Source: Devosia sp.
GTDB taxonomy: Bacteria; Pseudomonadota; Alphaproteobacteria; Rhizobiales; Devosiaceae
DNA length: 64,000 nt
Assembly (NCBI RefSeq): GCF_028290625.1
Contig: NZ_JAQGJM010000012.1
Span: 186,001-250,000, forward strand
Direction of reading: 5' to 3'
The position numbers and the translations under genes are program-made. Shown piece by piece: positions 8,308-16,740 of the stretch (positions within the stretch are counted from its first letter, which is position 1; each line of letters begins with the position of its first letter). Under the pieces are notes generated by a model, which did not search any database, had not been told where the DNA came from, and saw only the letters and a program-made list of their open reading frames with translations.

Positions 8308-8442
8308 CCCTTCTCCCCTTGAGGGAGAAGGTGCCCGAAGGGCGGATGAGGGGTCAGCGATGCAGCAGCGTTCGCGGTGTACCCCTCACCCTGACCTTCC
8401 GCTGAACGCGTCAGGTCGTCCCTCTCCCTCAAGGGGAGAGGG
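8308..8442. repeat. Palindromic repeat of family C (CCTCTCCC...GAGGGAGAAGG type)
   Basis: Two facing elements, CCCTTCTCCCCTTGAGGG at 8308 onward and its complement near 8442, bracket CCGAAGGGCGGATGAGGGG and CCCCTCACCCTGACC. The pair occupies the gap between the convergent ADH and mannonate oxidoreductase genes and may serve as a two-way terminator (inferred). Similar elements occur at 10978, 18033, 35611 and 45155. Confidence 0.75.
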
Positions 8443-8455
8443 TTAGGCTCGGAGG

Positions 8456-9925
8456 TCAGCCCACTAGTTCCGCCACCGTCTCCGCCGACCCAATCTCGAA
8501 CAGGCTTTCCAGGTGCTCGATGACGGTGCCCCGGAACACCTCGTTCTCCGGCAAGTCCGTGCCGAACACTTCCGTCAAAGCCGATAGCCCATCAAACAGC
8601 GCCTCCGGGTCATCCCCCGCCCCCGCCGCGATGGCCATCATGCGCATCGCCAGCGGGTCTTTAACATCAATCGTATCGCCATTCTCGTCGATGCCCATGA
8701 CGTAGCGCATCCAGGCGGCGACGCCCAAAGCCAGATGCGTGATGGGCTGGTCGGCCTTTAGGCGATCACGGATGGTGCCGAGCAGGCGTTGCGGAAGTTT
8801 TTGCGTACCATCCATGGCGATCTGCCAAGTGCGGTGCTGCAGCGCCGGATTGCGGAAGCGCTCCAGCAATTGATCGCGATAGCCTGCCAGATCGACGCCG
8901 GGCATGTCGAGGGTGGGGATGGCCTCCTCGGTCATCAGATTGTGGATCAACTTGACGAATGCCGGATCGCCCATGGCGTCGGAGACGTATTGGTGGCCGG
9001 CCAAATAGCCCAGATAGGCCAGCGTCGAGTGCGACCCATTGAGCATGCGCAGCTTCATGCGCTCGAAGGGCTCGACATCCTTGACCACTTGGGCGCCGAC
9101 GGTTTCGAAGGGCGGACGGCCGGCGGGGAAATGGTCCTCAATGACCCATTGGGTGAAGGGCTCGGTCATGATCGGCCAGGCGTCTTCGAGGCCGGTCAAC
9201 GATGTGACCATGGCGCGGTCGGCGTCGGTGGTGGAGGGCACGATGCGGTCGATCATGGTGCCGGGGAAAGCCACATGTTCGGCGACCCAGGCGCCCAGAG
9301 CGGGATCGCGCAATTCGGCGAAGCGGACCACGATGCGGCGAGTGGTGGGGCCGTTGGAAGGGAGATTATCGCAACTCATGACCGTGAAGGGGCGGACATC
9401 GGCGGCGCGACGCTGGGCCAGCGCGGCGACGATCATGCCCGGTGCACTGCGGGGGGAGTCGGGATTGGCCAGGTCATGGACGATATCGGGGTGGTTGGGA
9501 TCGAGCTCGCCGGTCGCGGGGGCGTAGCAATAGCCCTTCTCGGTGACGGTCAGCGAGACGATGCGGATGGCAGGCGAGGCCATGAGATCGAGCAGTTCGC
9601 TGCGCTGGGTATTGGCGTCGAGTACCTTGAGGACCGAGCCAATGACACGGGCCTTAGTGCCGGAGGCGTCGCGCACGGCGACGGTATAGAGCCCGTCCTG
9701 CGGCTCCAGCGCCTCCTTGGTATCGGGACGGCGGAGGCTCGCACCCACAATGCCCCAGTTCGGATTTGTCGCCAGCAGGCTATCGACATAAACCGCCATA
9801 TGGGCACGATGGAAGGCGCCGATGCCGAGATGAACGATGCCGGGGGTCACCGTGCTGCGGTCATAATCGGGGACGGCAAAGCCCGTGGGCGATCCGGGAA
9901 TAGTTTTGGCGCTCAGGCGGGTCAT
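8456..9925 (-). CDS. Mannitol dehydrogenase family oxidoreductase (fructuronate reductase-like)
   Basis: A 489-residue polyol dehydrogenase family protein. The N-terminal GIGAFHRAHMAVYVD is the nucleotide-binding and family signature, and the catalytic Lys-x4-Asn-x2-His pattern is intact as KLRMLNGSH (Lys291, Asn296, His299). Members reduce fructuronate, fructose or tagaturonate with NAD(P)H. Its divergent partner is a 2-keto-3-deoxygluconate-type kinase, so a hexuronate route (fructuronate to mannonate) is the best guess; no mannonate dehydratase is in the window. The start at 9925 is preferred because the homologous part begins there; an in-frame ATG at 9958 and further upstream codons would extend it without conserved sequence. 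Confidence 0.85.
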   Translation of the reverse strand: MTRLSAKTIPGSPTGFAVPDYDRSTVTPGIVHLGIGAFHRAHMAVYVDSLLATNPNWGIVGASLRRPDTKEALEPQDGLYTVAVRDASGTKARVIGSVLKVLDANTQRSELLDLMASPAIRIVSLTVTEKGYCYAPATGELDPNHPDIVHDLANPDSPRSAPGMIVAALAQRRAADVRPFTVMSCDNLPSNGPTTRRIVVRFAELRDPALGAWVAEHVAFPGTMIDRIVPSTTDADRAMVTSLTGLEDAWPIMTEPFTQWVIEDHFPAGRPPFETVGAQVVKDVEPFERMKLRMLNGSHSTLAYLGYLAGHQYVSDAMGDPAFVKLIHNLMTEEAIPTLDMPGVDLAGYRDQLLERFRNPALQHRTWQIAMDGTQKLPQRLLGTIRDRLKADQPITHLALGVAAWMRYVMGIDENGDTIDVKDPLAMRMMAIAAGAGDDPEALFDGLSALTEVFGTDLPENEVFRGTVIEHLESLFEIGSAETVAELVG

Positions 9926-9961
9926 GACGGCAGAATCTCCAAACGATGGGCGCAGCATAAT

Positions 9962-9985
9962 GCCTTCCAAACTTGTATGGAAGGC
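9962..9985. promoter_or_regulatory. Inverted repeat in the divergent promoter, candidate operator
   Basis: Perfect 8-bp arms GCCTTCCA (9962-9969) and TGGAAGGC (9978-9985) flank an eight-base spacer in the 136-bp gap between the mannitol-dehydrogenase-like gene and the sugar kinase. A second small palindrome, TTGCG-G-CGCAA, sits at 10005-10015. Both could bind a dimeric regulator controlling the two divergent genes; the regulator is not in the window. Confidence 0.45.
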
Positions 9986-10061
9986 TGCAGGCGTTGCTGT
10001 AATCTTGCGGCGCAACAGGGTTTGACGGCATAACCCAGTCTGACGCAATGGAGGTTTGAGC

Positions 10062-10970
10062 TTGGCACAGCGGTTCGTGAGCATTGGCGAGTGCATGATC
10101 GAGATGGCCGGAGGCGAGGATCGCCAGTACCGGCTGGGCTATGCGGGCGATACGCTCAATACGGCCTGGTACATGCGGGCGTTGCTCGGGGCCGACTGGT
10201 CGGTGGATTATTTCACCGCGCTGGGCGAGGACCGCTATTCGGGCGATATCCGGGCGTTCCTGGATAGCAATGGCATCGGCACGCAGTTCATCGGCACGGT
10301 GAAGGGGCGGCGGCCGGGGCTCTACATGATCCATCAGGAACATGGCGACCGGCACTTCACCTATTGGCGCGACCAATCGGCGGCCAAGCTGATGGCCGAG
10401 GACAAGGATGCGCTGAACGTGGCGCTGGAGGGCGCCAGCATGGTATATTTCTCGGGCATCACCATGGCGATCCTGCATCCGCGGGCGCGGGGGCGGCTGC
10501 TGGGAGCGATCGTGCGGGCGCGCGATGCAGGGGCGAAAATCGTGTTCGACCCCAATCTGCGACCGGCGCTGTGGAGCAGCCAGCGGGTGATGGCCTCGAT
10601 GCTAACGGCGGCGGCGAGCGTGTGCGATATCGTCCTGCCGACGCATTCGGACGAGGCGCCGGTGTTTGGCGACGCCTCGGTGGAAGAGACCGCCGAGCGG
10701 TATCTCGAACTGGGGGTCGAGGAAGTCGTGGTCAAGGACGGGGCCAATCCGGCGCTGATCGCGACGGCGGGCGAGCGGGTGACCGTGGCGCCGAAGCCGG
10801 GTGCGGTGGTGGTGGACCCGACGGGCGCCGGGGATTCGTTCAACGGGGCGTATTTGTCGGCGCGACTGGCGGGGAAGTCATTGCGCGAGGCTGCCGAGGC
10901 GGCGCATCGGGTGGCGGGGATTGTGATCGGGCAGCGTGGGGCGTTGGTGGAGCCGAGGTTGGTTAGATAG
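10062..10970 (+). CDS. kdgK: PfkB-family sugar kinase, 2-keto-3-deoxygluconate kinase type
   Basis: A 302-residue ribokinase-like kinase. It has the signature KIVFDPNLRPALW (about 159-171) and the anion-hole and catalytic motif VDPTGAGDSFNGAYL with the base Asp near 258. N-terminal GECMIEM and the LGYAGDTLNTAWYMR segment are typical of KDG kinases, which make 2-keto-3-deoxy-6-phosphogluconate for the Entner-Doudoroff aldolase. The TTG at 10062 is chosen because GGAGG ends seven bases before it; a TTG at 10056 is too close to that site. Divergent from the fructuronate reductase-like gene, which supports a hexuronate role. Confidence 0.85.
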   Translation: MAQRFVSIGECMIEMAGGEDRQYRLGYAGDTLNTAWYMRALLGADWSVDYFTALGEDRYSGDIRAFLDSNGIGTQFIGTVKGRRPGLYMIHQEHGDRHFTYWRDQSAAKLMAEDKDALNVALEGASMVYFSGITMAILHPRARGRLLGAIVRARDAGAKIVFDPNLRPALWSSQRVMASMLTAAASVCDIVLPTHSDEAPVFGDASVEETAERYLELGVEEVVVKDGANPALIATAGERVTVAPKPGAVVVDPTGAGDSFNGAYLSARLAGKSLREAAEAAHRVAGIVIGQRGALVEPRLVR

Positions 10971-10977
10971 CTCTTTC

Positions 10978-11106
10978 CTCACCTCGCCCCTCCGGGGAGA
11001 GGTCGACCCTCTTGGGTCGGGTGAGGGGCTTTCCCCATGCGCCGCACTCAGTAAAGGCCCCTCACCCGGCGCTACGCGCCGACCTCTCCCCGGAGGGGCG
11101 AGGTGA
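10978..11106. repeat. Palindromic repeat of family C
   Basis: CCTCACCTCGCCCCTCCGGG and its complement bound the element, with inner copies of CCCCTCACCC and a GGCGCTACGCGCC hairpin. It lies between the convergent sugar kinase and VOC genes and could end both transcripts. Confidence 0.75.
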
Positions 11107-11119
11107 AAAGGCCCAAGCC

Positions 11120-12037
11120 TCAGTCCACAAGCAGCTTGATACGATTGCCGAACGGGTCCTGGGTTTCGATGCCGCCGTCGATATCCAGCACCGGCGCCTT
11201 GGCGGCGGTCAGGCGGGTGCGGACGCCTTCGAGCGTTGCCACATCGGGCAGCACAATGGTGAACCAACGGAGACCCGCGGCACCGGCGGGCGGCAGGCCG
11301 GCATTCTCGCCAGACCAGATATTGAAAGCGATGGTGTGGGGCGCGTAGTCGAGCCCGACATCGCCCATGCCGAACGAGGTGATCAGCAGGAACCCGGCAA
11401 AACCGATGACGTCGCGGTAGAAATCCATCGCCATGTGCAGGTCGTTGACGTGGACATGGACGTGGCCGATGCGCGTGCCGGCGGGCATGGAGGCGACCAG
11501 CACCGGCTTATCGCCCAGCTCGTCGAGCAGGCCGTCGAGATCGATCGGCTCGCGGCCGGAATGCGGCTTGCCCTCGGTGGTGACGGCGTAATGGCCCAGC
11601 TTTGGATCGGCCAGCGTGCCGCGCCATGGGGTTTCAAAGGTGATTTCGATGCCGTTACGGTCGAGGTCCCACAGGTAGATCGCCTCGGACACCAAGTGAT
11701 CGGTGGGCGAAATCTGCACCTGGCGCTGCAACGCGCGGACCGCCATCTGGGCCAGGTCGGGCCGTGTGGGGACGTGAATGGCGACGTGATAGAGGCCGAT
11801 GGTGCGCGGCACCGAGGGGCGAGTAGCGCCGGTTTCAAGCACGATCAGCGGCGTGCTGCCCGCGCCCAGGGTCAGCAGGTTGCCGGTTTCGGAGATGAGC
11901 TCAAGGCCGACGACATCGCGCCAGATCGAGAGGGCCCGCGCCTTTTCGGTCACGGCGATGTGGACCGGGCCCAGTCGGGTGGTCAGCGGCAGGATGGGGG
12001 CGGAGCGGACGTCGGTCTGGATGCGGGCATCGATCAT
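11120..12037 (-). CDS. VOC-superfamily protein, catechol-2,3-dioxygenase-like
   Basis: The 305-residue protein contains two vicinal-oxygen-chelate modules. The first begins GPVHIAVTEKARALSIWRD and has GLYHVAIHVP; the second begins RIGHVHVHVNDLHMAMDFY and ends DIDGGIETQDPFGNRIKL. Histidines of GPVHIAV and GHVHVHV and the late Glu region are in the places expected for metal binding. This arrangement resembles CatE/YfiE-type extradiol dioxygenases and two-domain glyoxalase-like proteins. The start at 12037 is preceded by GGGAGG. It is probably a single-gene transcript that converges on the kinase gene. Substrate unknown. Confidence 0.8.
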   Translation of the reverse strand: MIDARIQTDVRSAPILPLTTRLGPVHIAVTEKARALSIWRDVVGLELISETGNLLTLGAGSTPLIVLETGATRPSVPRTIGLYHVAIHVPTRPDLAQMAVRALQRQVQISPTDHLVSEAIYLWDLDRNGIEITFETPWRGTLADPKLGHYAVTTEGKPHSGREPIDLDGLLDELGDKPVLVASMPAGTRIGHVHVHVNDLHMAMDFYRDVIGFAGFLLITSFGMGDVGLDYAPHTIAFNIWSGENAGLPPAGAAGLRWFTIVLPDVATLEGVRTRLTAAKAPVLDIDGGIETQDPFGNRIKLLVD

Positions 12038-12150
12038 GATGGCCTCCCAATAAATGTGTCTTGCGCTGATATAGGCCCGGCCGGTCGTTCCCACCATGAC
12101 TGCCAAGGCGAAGGCATTGTTCGTCAATGCTGAGCCAAAGCCAGCTAATG

Positions 12151-12180
12151 AAAACGCCGGGGATTGCTCCCCGGCGTTTT
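12151..12180 (-). terminator. Rho-independent terminator after the ABC exporter gene
   Basis: AAAACGCCGGGGA and TCCCCGGCGTTTT face each other around a TTGC loop directly after the ABC gene stop. A T-run follows on the minus strand, and the mirror A/T runs allow it to work both ways. Confidence 0.85.
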
Positions 12181-13995
12181 CTATTCTCCGGCGATGGCTA
12201 GGCCCTTGGTCAGCTCCAGCGCCTGCCGCTCGAACAGGCGGCGGTAGATGCCGGAGGGCTGGCGCACCAGCAGTTCGTGGGTGCCTTCCTCGACAATGCG
12301 GCCCTTGTCGAACACCAGCAGGCGATCCAGCGCCCGCACCGTCGACAGACGGTGGGCAATCACCAGCGTGGTGCGGCCGACCATCAGGCGTTCCATCGCG
12401 TTCTGGATCAGCACTTCGCTTTCGCTGTCGAGGCTCGATGTCGCCTCGTCCAGGATCAGGATCGGCGCGTCGGCGAGGAATGCCCGCGCGATGGCCACGC
12501 GCTGGCGTTCACCGCCCGACAGCTTCACCCCGCGTTCGCCCACCATCGTCTCATAGCCCTTGGGCAGCGAGACGATGAAGTCATGCGCCGAGGCCTGCCT
12601 GGCCGCCAGCTCGATCTCGGCGCGGGTGGCGCCGGGGCGGGCGTAGGCGATGTTCTCGGCCAGCGAACGGTGGAACAGCACCGGTTCCTGCTGCACGATG
12701 GCGATCTGTTGGCGCAGGGACGCCTGCTTCACGTCGGCGATGTTCTGCCCGTCGATGACGATCTGGCCCTTGTTGACGTCATAGAGACGCTGGATCAGCT
12801 TGACGAAGGTCGTCTTGCCCGAACCCGAATGACCCACCAGCCCGACGCGCTCGCCGGGCGCAATTCTGACCGAGAAATCCCGGTAGAGCGCGGTGGCGTG
12901 CGAGCCATACTGGAACGTCACGTTCTCGAACGCGATGGCACCCTTGCCGATGGCGATCGGCTTGGCGCCCGGCTTGTCATCGATCCCCAGCGACTGGCTG
13001 TGCAGGGCCACCAGTTCCTCCATGTCGTTGACCGAACGCTGCAGGTTACGCACGTGCTGGCCGACGTCGCGCAGATGGCCCGACAGCACGAAGAACATGG
13101 TCAGAACGAATGTGATGTCGCCCGGCGTGGCGGCGCCCTGCTGCCACAGCAGCAGAGCCGTGCCCAGGATCGCCGTCTGCATGATGACCATCATCAGGCC
13201 CTGGGCGCCGCCGTTGAGCGTACCGCGCTGCCAGGTGCGGCGGGTGCGCTTGCGCCACTTGCCAACCACATGGGTGAGCCGTGCCTCCTCGCGGGTTTCG
13301 GCACCGAAGGCCTTGACCACCGGGTTGCAACTGACCGCATCGGCCAGCGCGCCGCCCATGCGGGTATCCCACGCATTGGCGAGTGTCGCGGCAGGCGCAA
13401 CGAAGTTGACCGACAGCCAGACCGTAACGAACACGTAGATGATCGAGCCGAGGCCGACCACCAGGCCCATCACCGGCCAGGCGAGACCCAGGATCACCGT
13501 GGCGCCGACCAGCATGGTCAGCGACGGCAAAAGCGCGGTCAGCAGCACGTCATTGAGCAGGTCGATGGCGCCCATGCCGCGGGTGATCTTGCGCACGGTG
13601 GAGCCGGCAAAGCTGTTGGCATGCCAATCGGTCGAGAAACGCTGGACGCGATGAAACGCGTTCGTGGTCACGTCGCTCATGATGCGCAGCGTGAAGACGA
13701 TGATGTTGAAGAACACGAACTGGCGCAGCACCACCGAAGCCAGATAGAGCCCCGACATGGTCAGGAATGCCGCGACCGCGGCGCCCCAATACTGGGCATC
13801 CTGGCCATTGCCCGACGCCACGGCATCGACCATGTGGCCGGCGAAAAGCGGGCTCAGGGCTTCGGCCAGGGTAGCCAGCAGCACGAGCCCGCCGATCAAG
13901 GCGGCGCGGACGGGCTGTTGGCGCCAATAGCCAAAGGTAAAGCCCAGGACATTGCGAAACGCGTCGGCACTGAAACCGGATTTCTTGGACGACAT
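12181..13995 (-). CDS. ABC exporter half-transporter (fused membrane and ATPase domains)
   Basis: A 604-residue type IV exporter subunit. A membrane domain of about six helices (residues ~25-320) precedes an ATPase domain with Walker A GHSGSGKTT, signature LSGGERQRVAIARA, Walker B ILILDEATSSLD and the switch His in VIAHRLSTV. It works as a dimer in the inner membrane to export lipids, drugs or peptides; the substrate cannot be told. The ATG at 13995 is chosen where the homologous sequence begins; upstream in-frame codons are low-quality. It ends in a clear terminator at 12151-12180 and has a long upstream gap. Confidence 0.9.
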   Translation of the reverse strand: MSSKKSGFSADAFRNVLGFTFGYWRQQPVRAALIGGLVLLATLAEALSPLFAGHMVDAVASGNGQDAQYWGAAVAAFLTMSGLYLASVVLRQFVFFNIIVFTLRIMSDVTTNAFHRVQRFSTDWHANSFAGSTVRKITRGMGAIDLLNDVLLTALLPSLTMLVGATVILGLAWPVMGLVVGLGSIIYVFVTVWLSVNFVAPAATLANAWDTRMGGALADAVSCNPVVKAFGAETREEARLTHVVGKWRKRTRRTWQRGTLNGGAQGLMMVIMQTAILGTALLLWQQGAATPGDITFVLTMFFVLSGHLRDVGQHVRNLQRSVNDMEELVALHSQSLGIDDKPGAKPIAIGKGAIAFENVTFQYGSHATALYRDFSVRIAPGERVGLVGHSGSGKTTFVKLIQRLYDVNKGQIVIDGQNIADVKQASLRQQIAIVQQEPVLFHRSLAENIAYARPGATRAEIELAARQASAHDFIVSLPKGYETMVGERGVKLSGGERQRVAIARAFLADAPILILDEATSSLDSESEVLIQNAMERLMVGRTTLVIAHRLSTVRALDRLLVFDKGRIVEEGTHELLVRQPSGIYRRLFERQALELTKGLAIAGE

Positions 13996-14549
13996 AATGG
14001 TGACCCGGCCACGATTTTGGCGCGCCGGCCCTCTGGGGTAGACATGAAAGGCACAACCGTGACGGGAGAGGAAAATAGTCCCGGCAGATGCAGAAGGGTT
14101 GTGATGAAAGACCGCGGGCGGCACCAGGGCGGGCCGCGGATGGGTACCTAACCTCGACGAGGCAGCGGATTACCCATCGGGGAATTGGTGAACATATCTG
14201 TCATGCAACGCCTCCCCGAAGTTCGATTTTGAGCGGTGGACGATTTGTAACCAAACCGGCAGGCTTTGCCAACCGGGAAAATGTCCCCAATGTGACAGGT
14301 GTTGCAGGGATGCAACGGGAGGGCACGATGGAGTAGCGGCCGCCCCCACCCATCCTCCCCCTCGAGGGGGAGGAGTTGCTCCACTCCTTAAACTCGATTG
14401 AGTGCCGACCACAGAAGGAACTCCTCCCCCTCCCAGGGGGAGGGGGGTGGGGGTACTTATTGTATCGGCGACCATCCCATTCTTGCCCTTGCCTTGCCGC
14501 GATGGCTGGTTAGGGTAATGCGCAAATCAATCCTGTTTCGGAACATGCC
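13996..14549. other. Intergenic region between divergent ABC exporter and M29 peptidase genes
   Basis: About 550 bases with no convincing gene. The short open frame at 14088-14336 lacks a ribosome site and any recognisable motif. The part from 14341 holds a palindromic repeat. Around 14252-14275 an imperfect hairpin (CCGGCAGGC/GCCAACCGG) is visible. Promoters for both divergent genes should lie here, but none is clear by eye. Confidence 0.6.
14341..14455. repeat. Palindromic repeat of family D (CTCCCCC...GGGGGAG)
   Basis: CCCCCACCCATCCTCCCCCT and its complement face each other around AACTCGATTGAG. A related element is at 37334-37446, and a half copy (CCTCCCCCATCAAGG with AACTCGATCGAG) is at 16551-16607. 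Confidence 0.75.
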
Positions 14550-15794
14550 ATGACCACGAATCCCATCGACCCGGTAAAGCTCGACAAGCTCGGCGAAGTC
14601 GCCATCAAAGTGGGGCTGCAACTGGCGGAGGGACAGGACCTGATCATCACCGCGCCGATGACCGCGGCCCCGCTGGTGCGGCGGATTACCGAGCATGCCT
14701 ACAAGGCCGGTGCGGGGCTGGTGACGACGATCTATTCTGACGAAGAAGCCACCTTGATGCGCTACAAGTACGCCAACGACGCCAGCTTCGACCGCGCTGC
14801 CGGCTGGCTCTATTCGGGCATGGCCGAGGCCTACAAGAACAACGCCGCACGGCTGGCGATTTCGGGCGATAACCCGATGATGCTGGCGTGCCAGGACCCC
14901 ACCAAGGTTTCGCGCGCCAACCGCGCCAATTCGGCGGCCTATCGCCCGGCGCTGGAGCTGATCACCGGCTTCGATATCAACTGGAATATCGTCAGCTATC
15001 CGACGCTGGCCTGGGCCAAGCTGGTGTTCCCCAATGACAGCGACGATGTCGCCGTGGGCAAGCTGGCCGATGCCATCTTCGCTGCCAGCCGTGTGGATCA
15101 GCCCGATCCGATTGCGGCGTGGAAAGAGCACAATGCGAACCTCAAGAAGCGCTGGACCTGGCTCAACGAGAAGTCGTTCGCGTCCTTGCACTATACCGGC
15201 CCGGGCACCGACCTGACGGTGGGGCTGGCCGATGGCCACCGCTGGAAGGGCGGCGCGTCGGAAGCCAAGAACGGCGTCACCTGCAACCCCAATATTCCCA
15301 CCGAGGAAGTGTTCACCACGCCGCATCGCGAGCGGGTCGACGGCTATGTGGCGGCCACCAAGCCGCTGAGCCACAATGGTTCGCTGATCGAGGAAATGCA
15401 GGGCCGGTTCGAGAACGGCCGCCTGGTGGAGCTCAAGGCAGCCAAAGGCCAAGACGTGTTCAACAAGGTGCTGGACACCGACGAGGGTGCGCGCCGGCTG
15501 GGTGAAGTGGCACTGGTGCCGCATTCGTCGCCGATTTCAGCCTCGGGGATTTTGTTCTTCAACACGCTCTATGACGAAAACGCCTCCTGCCACATCGCGC
15601 AGGGACAGTGCTATGCAGACTGCTTCATCGACGGCAAGAATTTGAGCCAGGAGCAGATTTTCGCGCAGGGCGGCAATAAGAGCCTGATCCATATCGACTG
15701 GATGATCGGCTCGGACAAGGTCGATATCGACGGCGTCCACGCCGATGGCACGACCGAGCCAGTGATGCGCAAGGGCGAATGGGCCTCAGCATAG
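14550..15794 (+). CDS. M29-family aminopeptidase
   Basis: A 414-residue cytoplasmic metallo-aminopeptidase related to AmpS/PepS and thermophilic aminopeptidase T. Typical parts are the N-terminal LAEGQDLIITAPMTAAPL, SGDNPMML, the metal-site stretches NIPTEEVFTTPH (Glu near 249-250), LGEVALVPHSSPIS, FNTLYDENASCHIAQGQCY and C-terminal HIDWMIGSD. It releases N-terminal residues from peptides using two metal ions. The ATG at 14550 is the first codon of a well-conserved N-terminus. It is a monocistronic gene followed by a family B hairpin. Confidence 0.9.
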   Translation: MTTNPIDPVKLDKLGEVAIKVGLQLAEGQDLIITAPMTAAPLVRRITEHAYKAGAGLVTTIYSDEEATLMRYKYANDASFDRAAGWLYSGMAEAYKNNAARLAISGDNPMMLACQDPTKVSRANRANSAAYRPALELITGFDINWNIVSYPTLAWAKLVFPNDSDDVAVGKLADAIFAASRVDQPDPIAAWKEHNANLKKRWTWLNEKSFASLHYTGPGTDLTVGLADGHRWKGGASEAKNGVTCNPNIPTEEVFTTPHRERVDGYVAATKPLSHNGSLIEEMQGRFENGRLVELKAAKGQDVFNKVLDTDEGARRLGEVALVPHSSPISASGILFFNTLYDENASCHIAQGQCYADCFIDGKNLSQEQIFAQGGNKSLIHIDWMIGSDKVDIDGVHADGTTEPVMRKGEWASA

Positions 15795-15822
15795 AGGCTC
15801 ACGGAAGCTGCCTGCCCACCAG

Positions 15823-15893
15823 GTCATTCCCACGAAGGCGGGAACCTCTCCTTGATGGTACCGCAACGGAGGTCCCCGCCTTCGCGGGGATGA
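15823..15893. repeat. Inverted repeat of family B
   Basis: GTCATTCCCACGAAGGCGGG and a near complement ending GCGGGGATGAC form the element, between the M29 peptidase and the YdcF gene. Confidence 0.8.
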
Positions 15894-15930
15894 CGCCGTG
15901 GGGCGAACTGGATTCAGGGAACGACCGGCC

Positions 15931-16524
15931 ATGATCTTAGTCCGCCGCATCTACAAACTCATCGTGGCGCTCATTGTTCTCGCCCTGCTGGGCGTGGGCG
16001 GCATGGCCGTTGATATCTGGCGCTTCGCCGGGGAAAGCGCGACCGGCAAGGCCGATGCGGCGCTCGTGCTAGGCGCGGCGGTGATCGGCTCCACGCCGAC
16101 GCCGGTACTGGTGGAACGGCTGCGCCACGCCGCAAATTTGTACGAAAGCGGGCAGGTGAAACGGATCGTCGTGACGGGCGGGTTGAGCCCCGAGGATGAC
16201 CTGACCGAGGCGCAGGCGAGCAAGAACTGGCTGGTGGCCGAGGGTGTGCCGGCCGCCGATGTGCTGCTGGAGGACAAGTCGCGCACCACGATCCAGAACC
16301 TACAGTTTGCCAAGCCGGTGCTGGAGGCGAACGGGATCGGCACGGTTCTGGTGGTCAGCGATCCGCTGCATATGCGGCGGGCGCTGATGATCGCGGGACG
16401 CGTGGGGATCCGGGCGGAGCCATCGCCGACGCCGACCAGCAAATATCAGAGCTGGCAGACGACCTTGCCGTTTTTAGCGCGGGAGGTGTGGTTCATGGGG
16501 CAGTATCTGGTGACGGGGATGTAG
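15931..16524 (+). CDS. YdcF/SanA family membrane-anchored protein (DUF218)
   Basis: The 197-residue protein starts with one hydrophobic anchor (about residues 6-28) and continues with a DUF218 domain: AALVLGAAV, a polar ERLRHAANLYESGQVKRI helix, VVTGG, EAQASKNWLVAEGVPAADV, LEDKSRTTIQN and VVSDPLHMRR. This fold binds a nucleotide-like ligand and members such as SanA and ElyC affect envelope barrier function; biochemical role is mostly unknown. The ATG at 15931 follows AGGGA with a long spacer; an upstream GTG at 15898 lies inside the repeat and is unlikely. Confidence 0.85.
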   Translation: MILVRRIYKLIVALIVLALLGVGGMAVDIWRFAGESATGKADAALVLGAAVIGSTPTPVLVERLRHAANLYESGQVKRIVVTGGLSPEDDLTEAQASKNWLVAEGVPAADVLLEDKSRTTIQNLQFAKPVLEANGIGTVLVVSDPLHMRRALMIAGRVGIRAEPSPTPTSKYQSWQTTLPFLAREVWFMGQYLVTGM

Positions 16525-16550
16525 CTCAGTCCGGTGCTCGTGAAGAGCAG

Positions 16551-16702
16551 CCCCTCCTACCTCCCCCATCAAGGGGTTGCTTCCCACTCTTAAAACTCGA
16601 TCGAGTCACACCCACCGCCCTTCCCGCGGACTTGATCCGCGGGCCTCTCGCCGCTTGTGCCGGGTTGAGAGTGGCCCGCGGGTCAAGCCCGCGGGAAGGA
16701 CG
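16551..16702. repeat. Half family D element and full family A element
   Basis: The stretch begins with a half family D copy (16551-16607) and continues with the family A pair TTCCCGCGGACTTGATCCGC ... GGGTCAAGCCCGCGGGAA (16621-16700). It fills the gap between the convergent YdcF and fuconate dehydratase genes. Nothing else is seen there. Confidence 0.8.
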
Positions 16703-16740
16703 GTGGTTGGGGTGATTTTGGGGTTACACCCAAACGGCCC

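Noticed and set aside
12277..14151. 624-residue plus-strand open frame opposite the ABC exporter
   Set aside because: Antisense shadow of a gene with all ABC motifs intact.
14088..14336. Short plus-strand gene in the ABC-M29 gap
   Set aside because: No ribosome site, no recognisable motif, biased composition.
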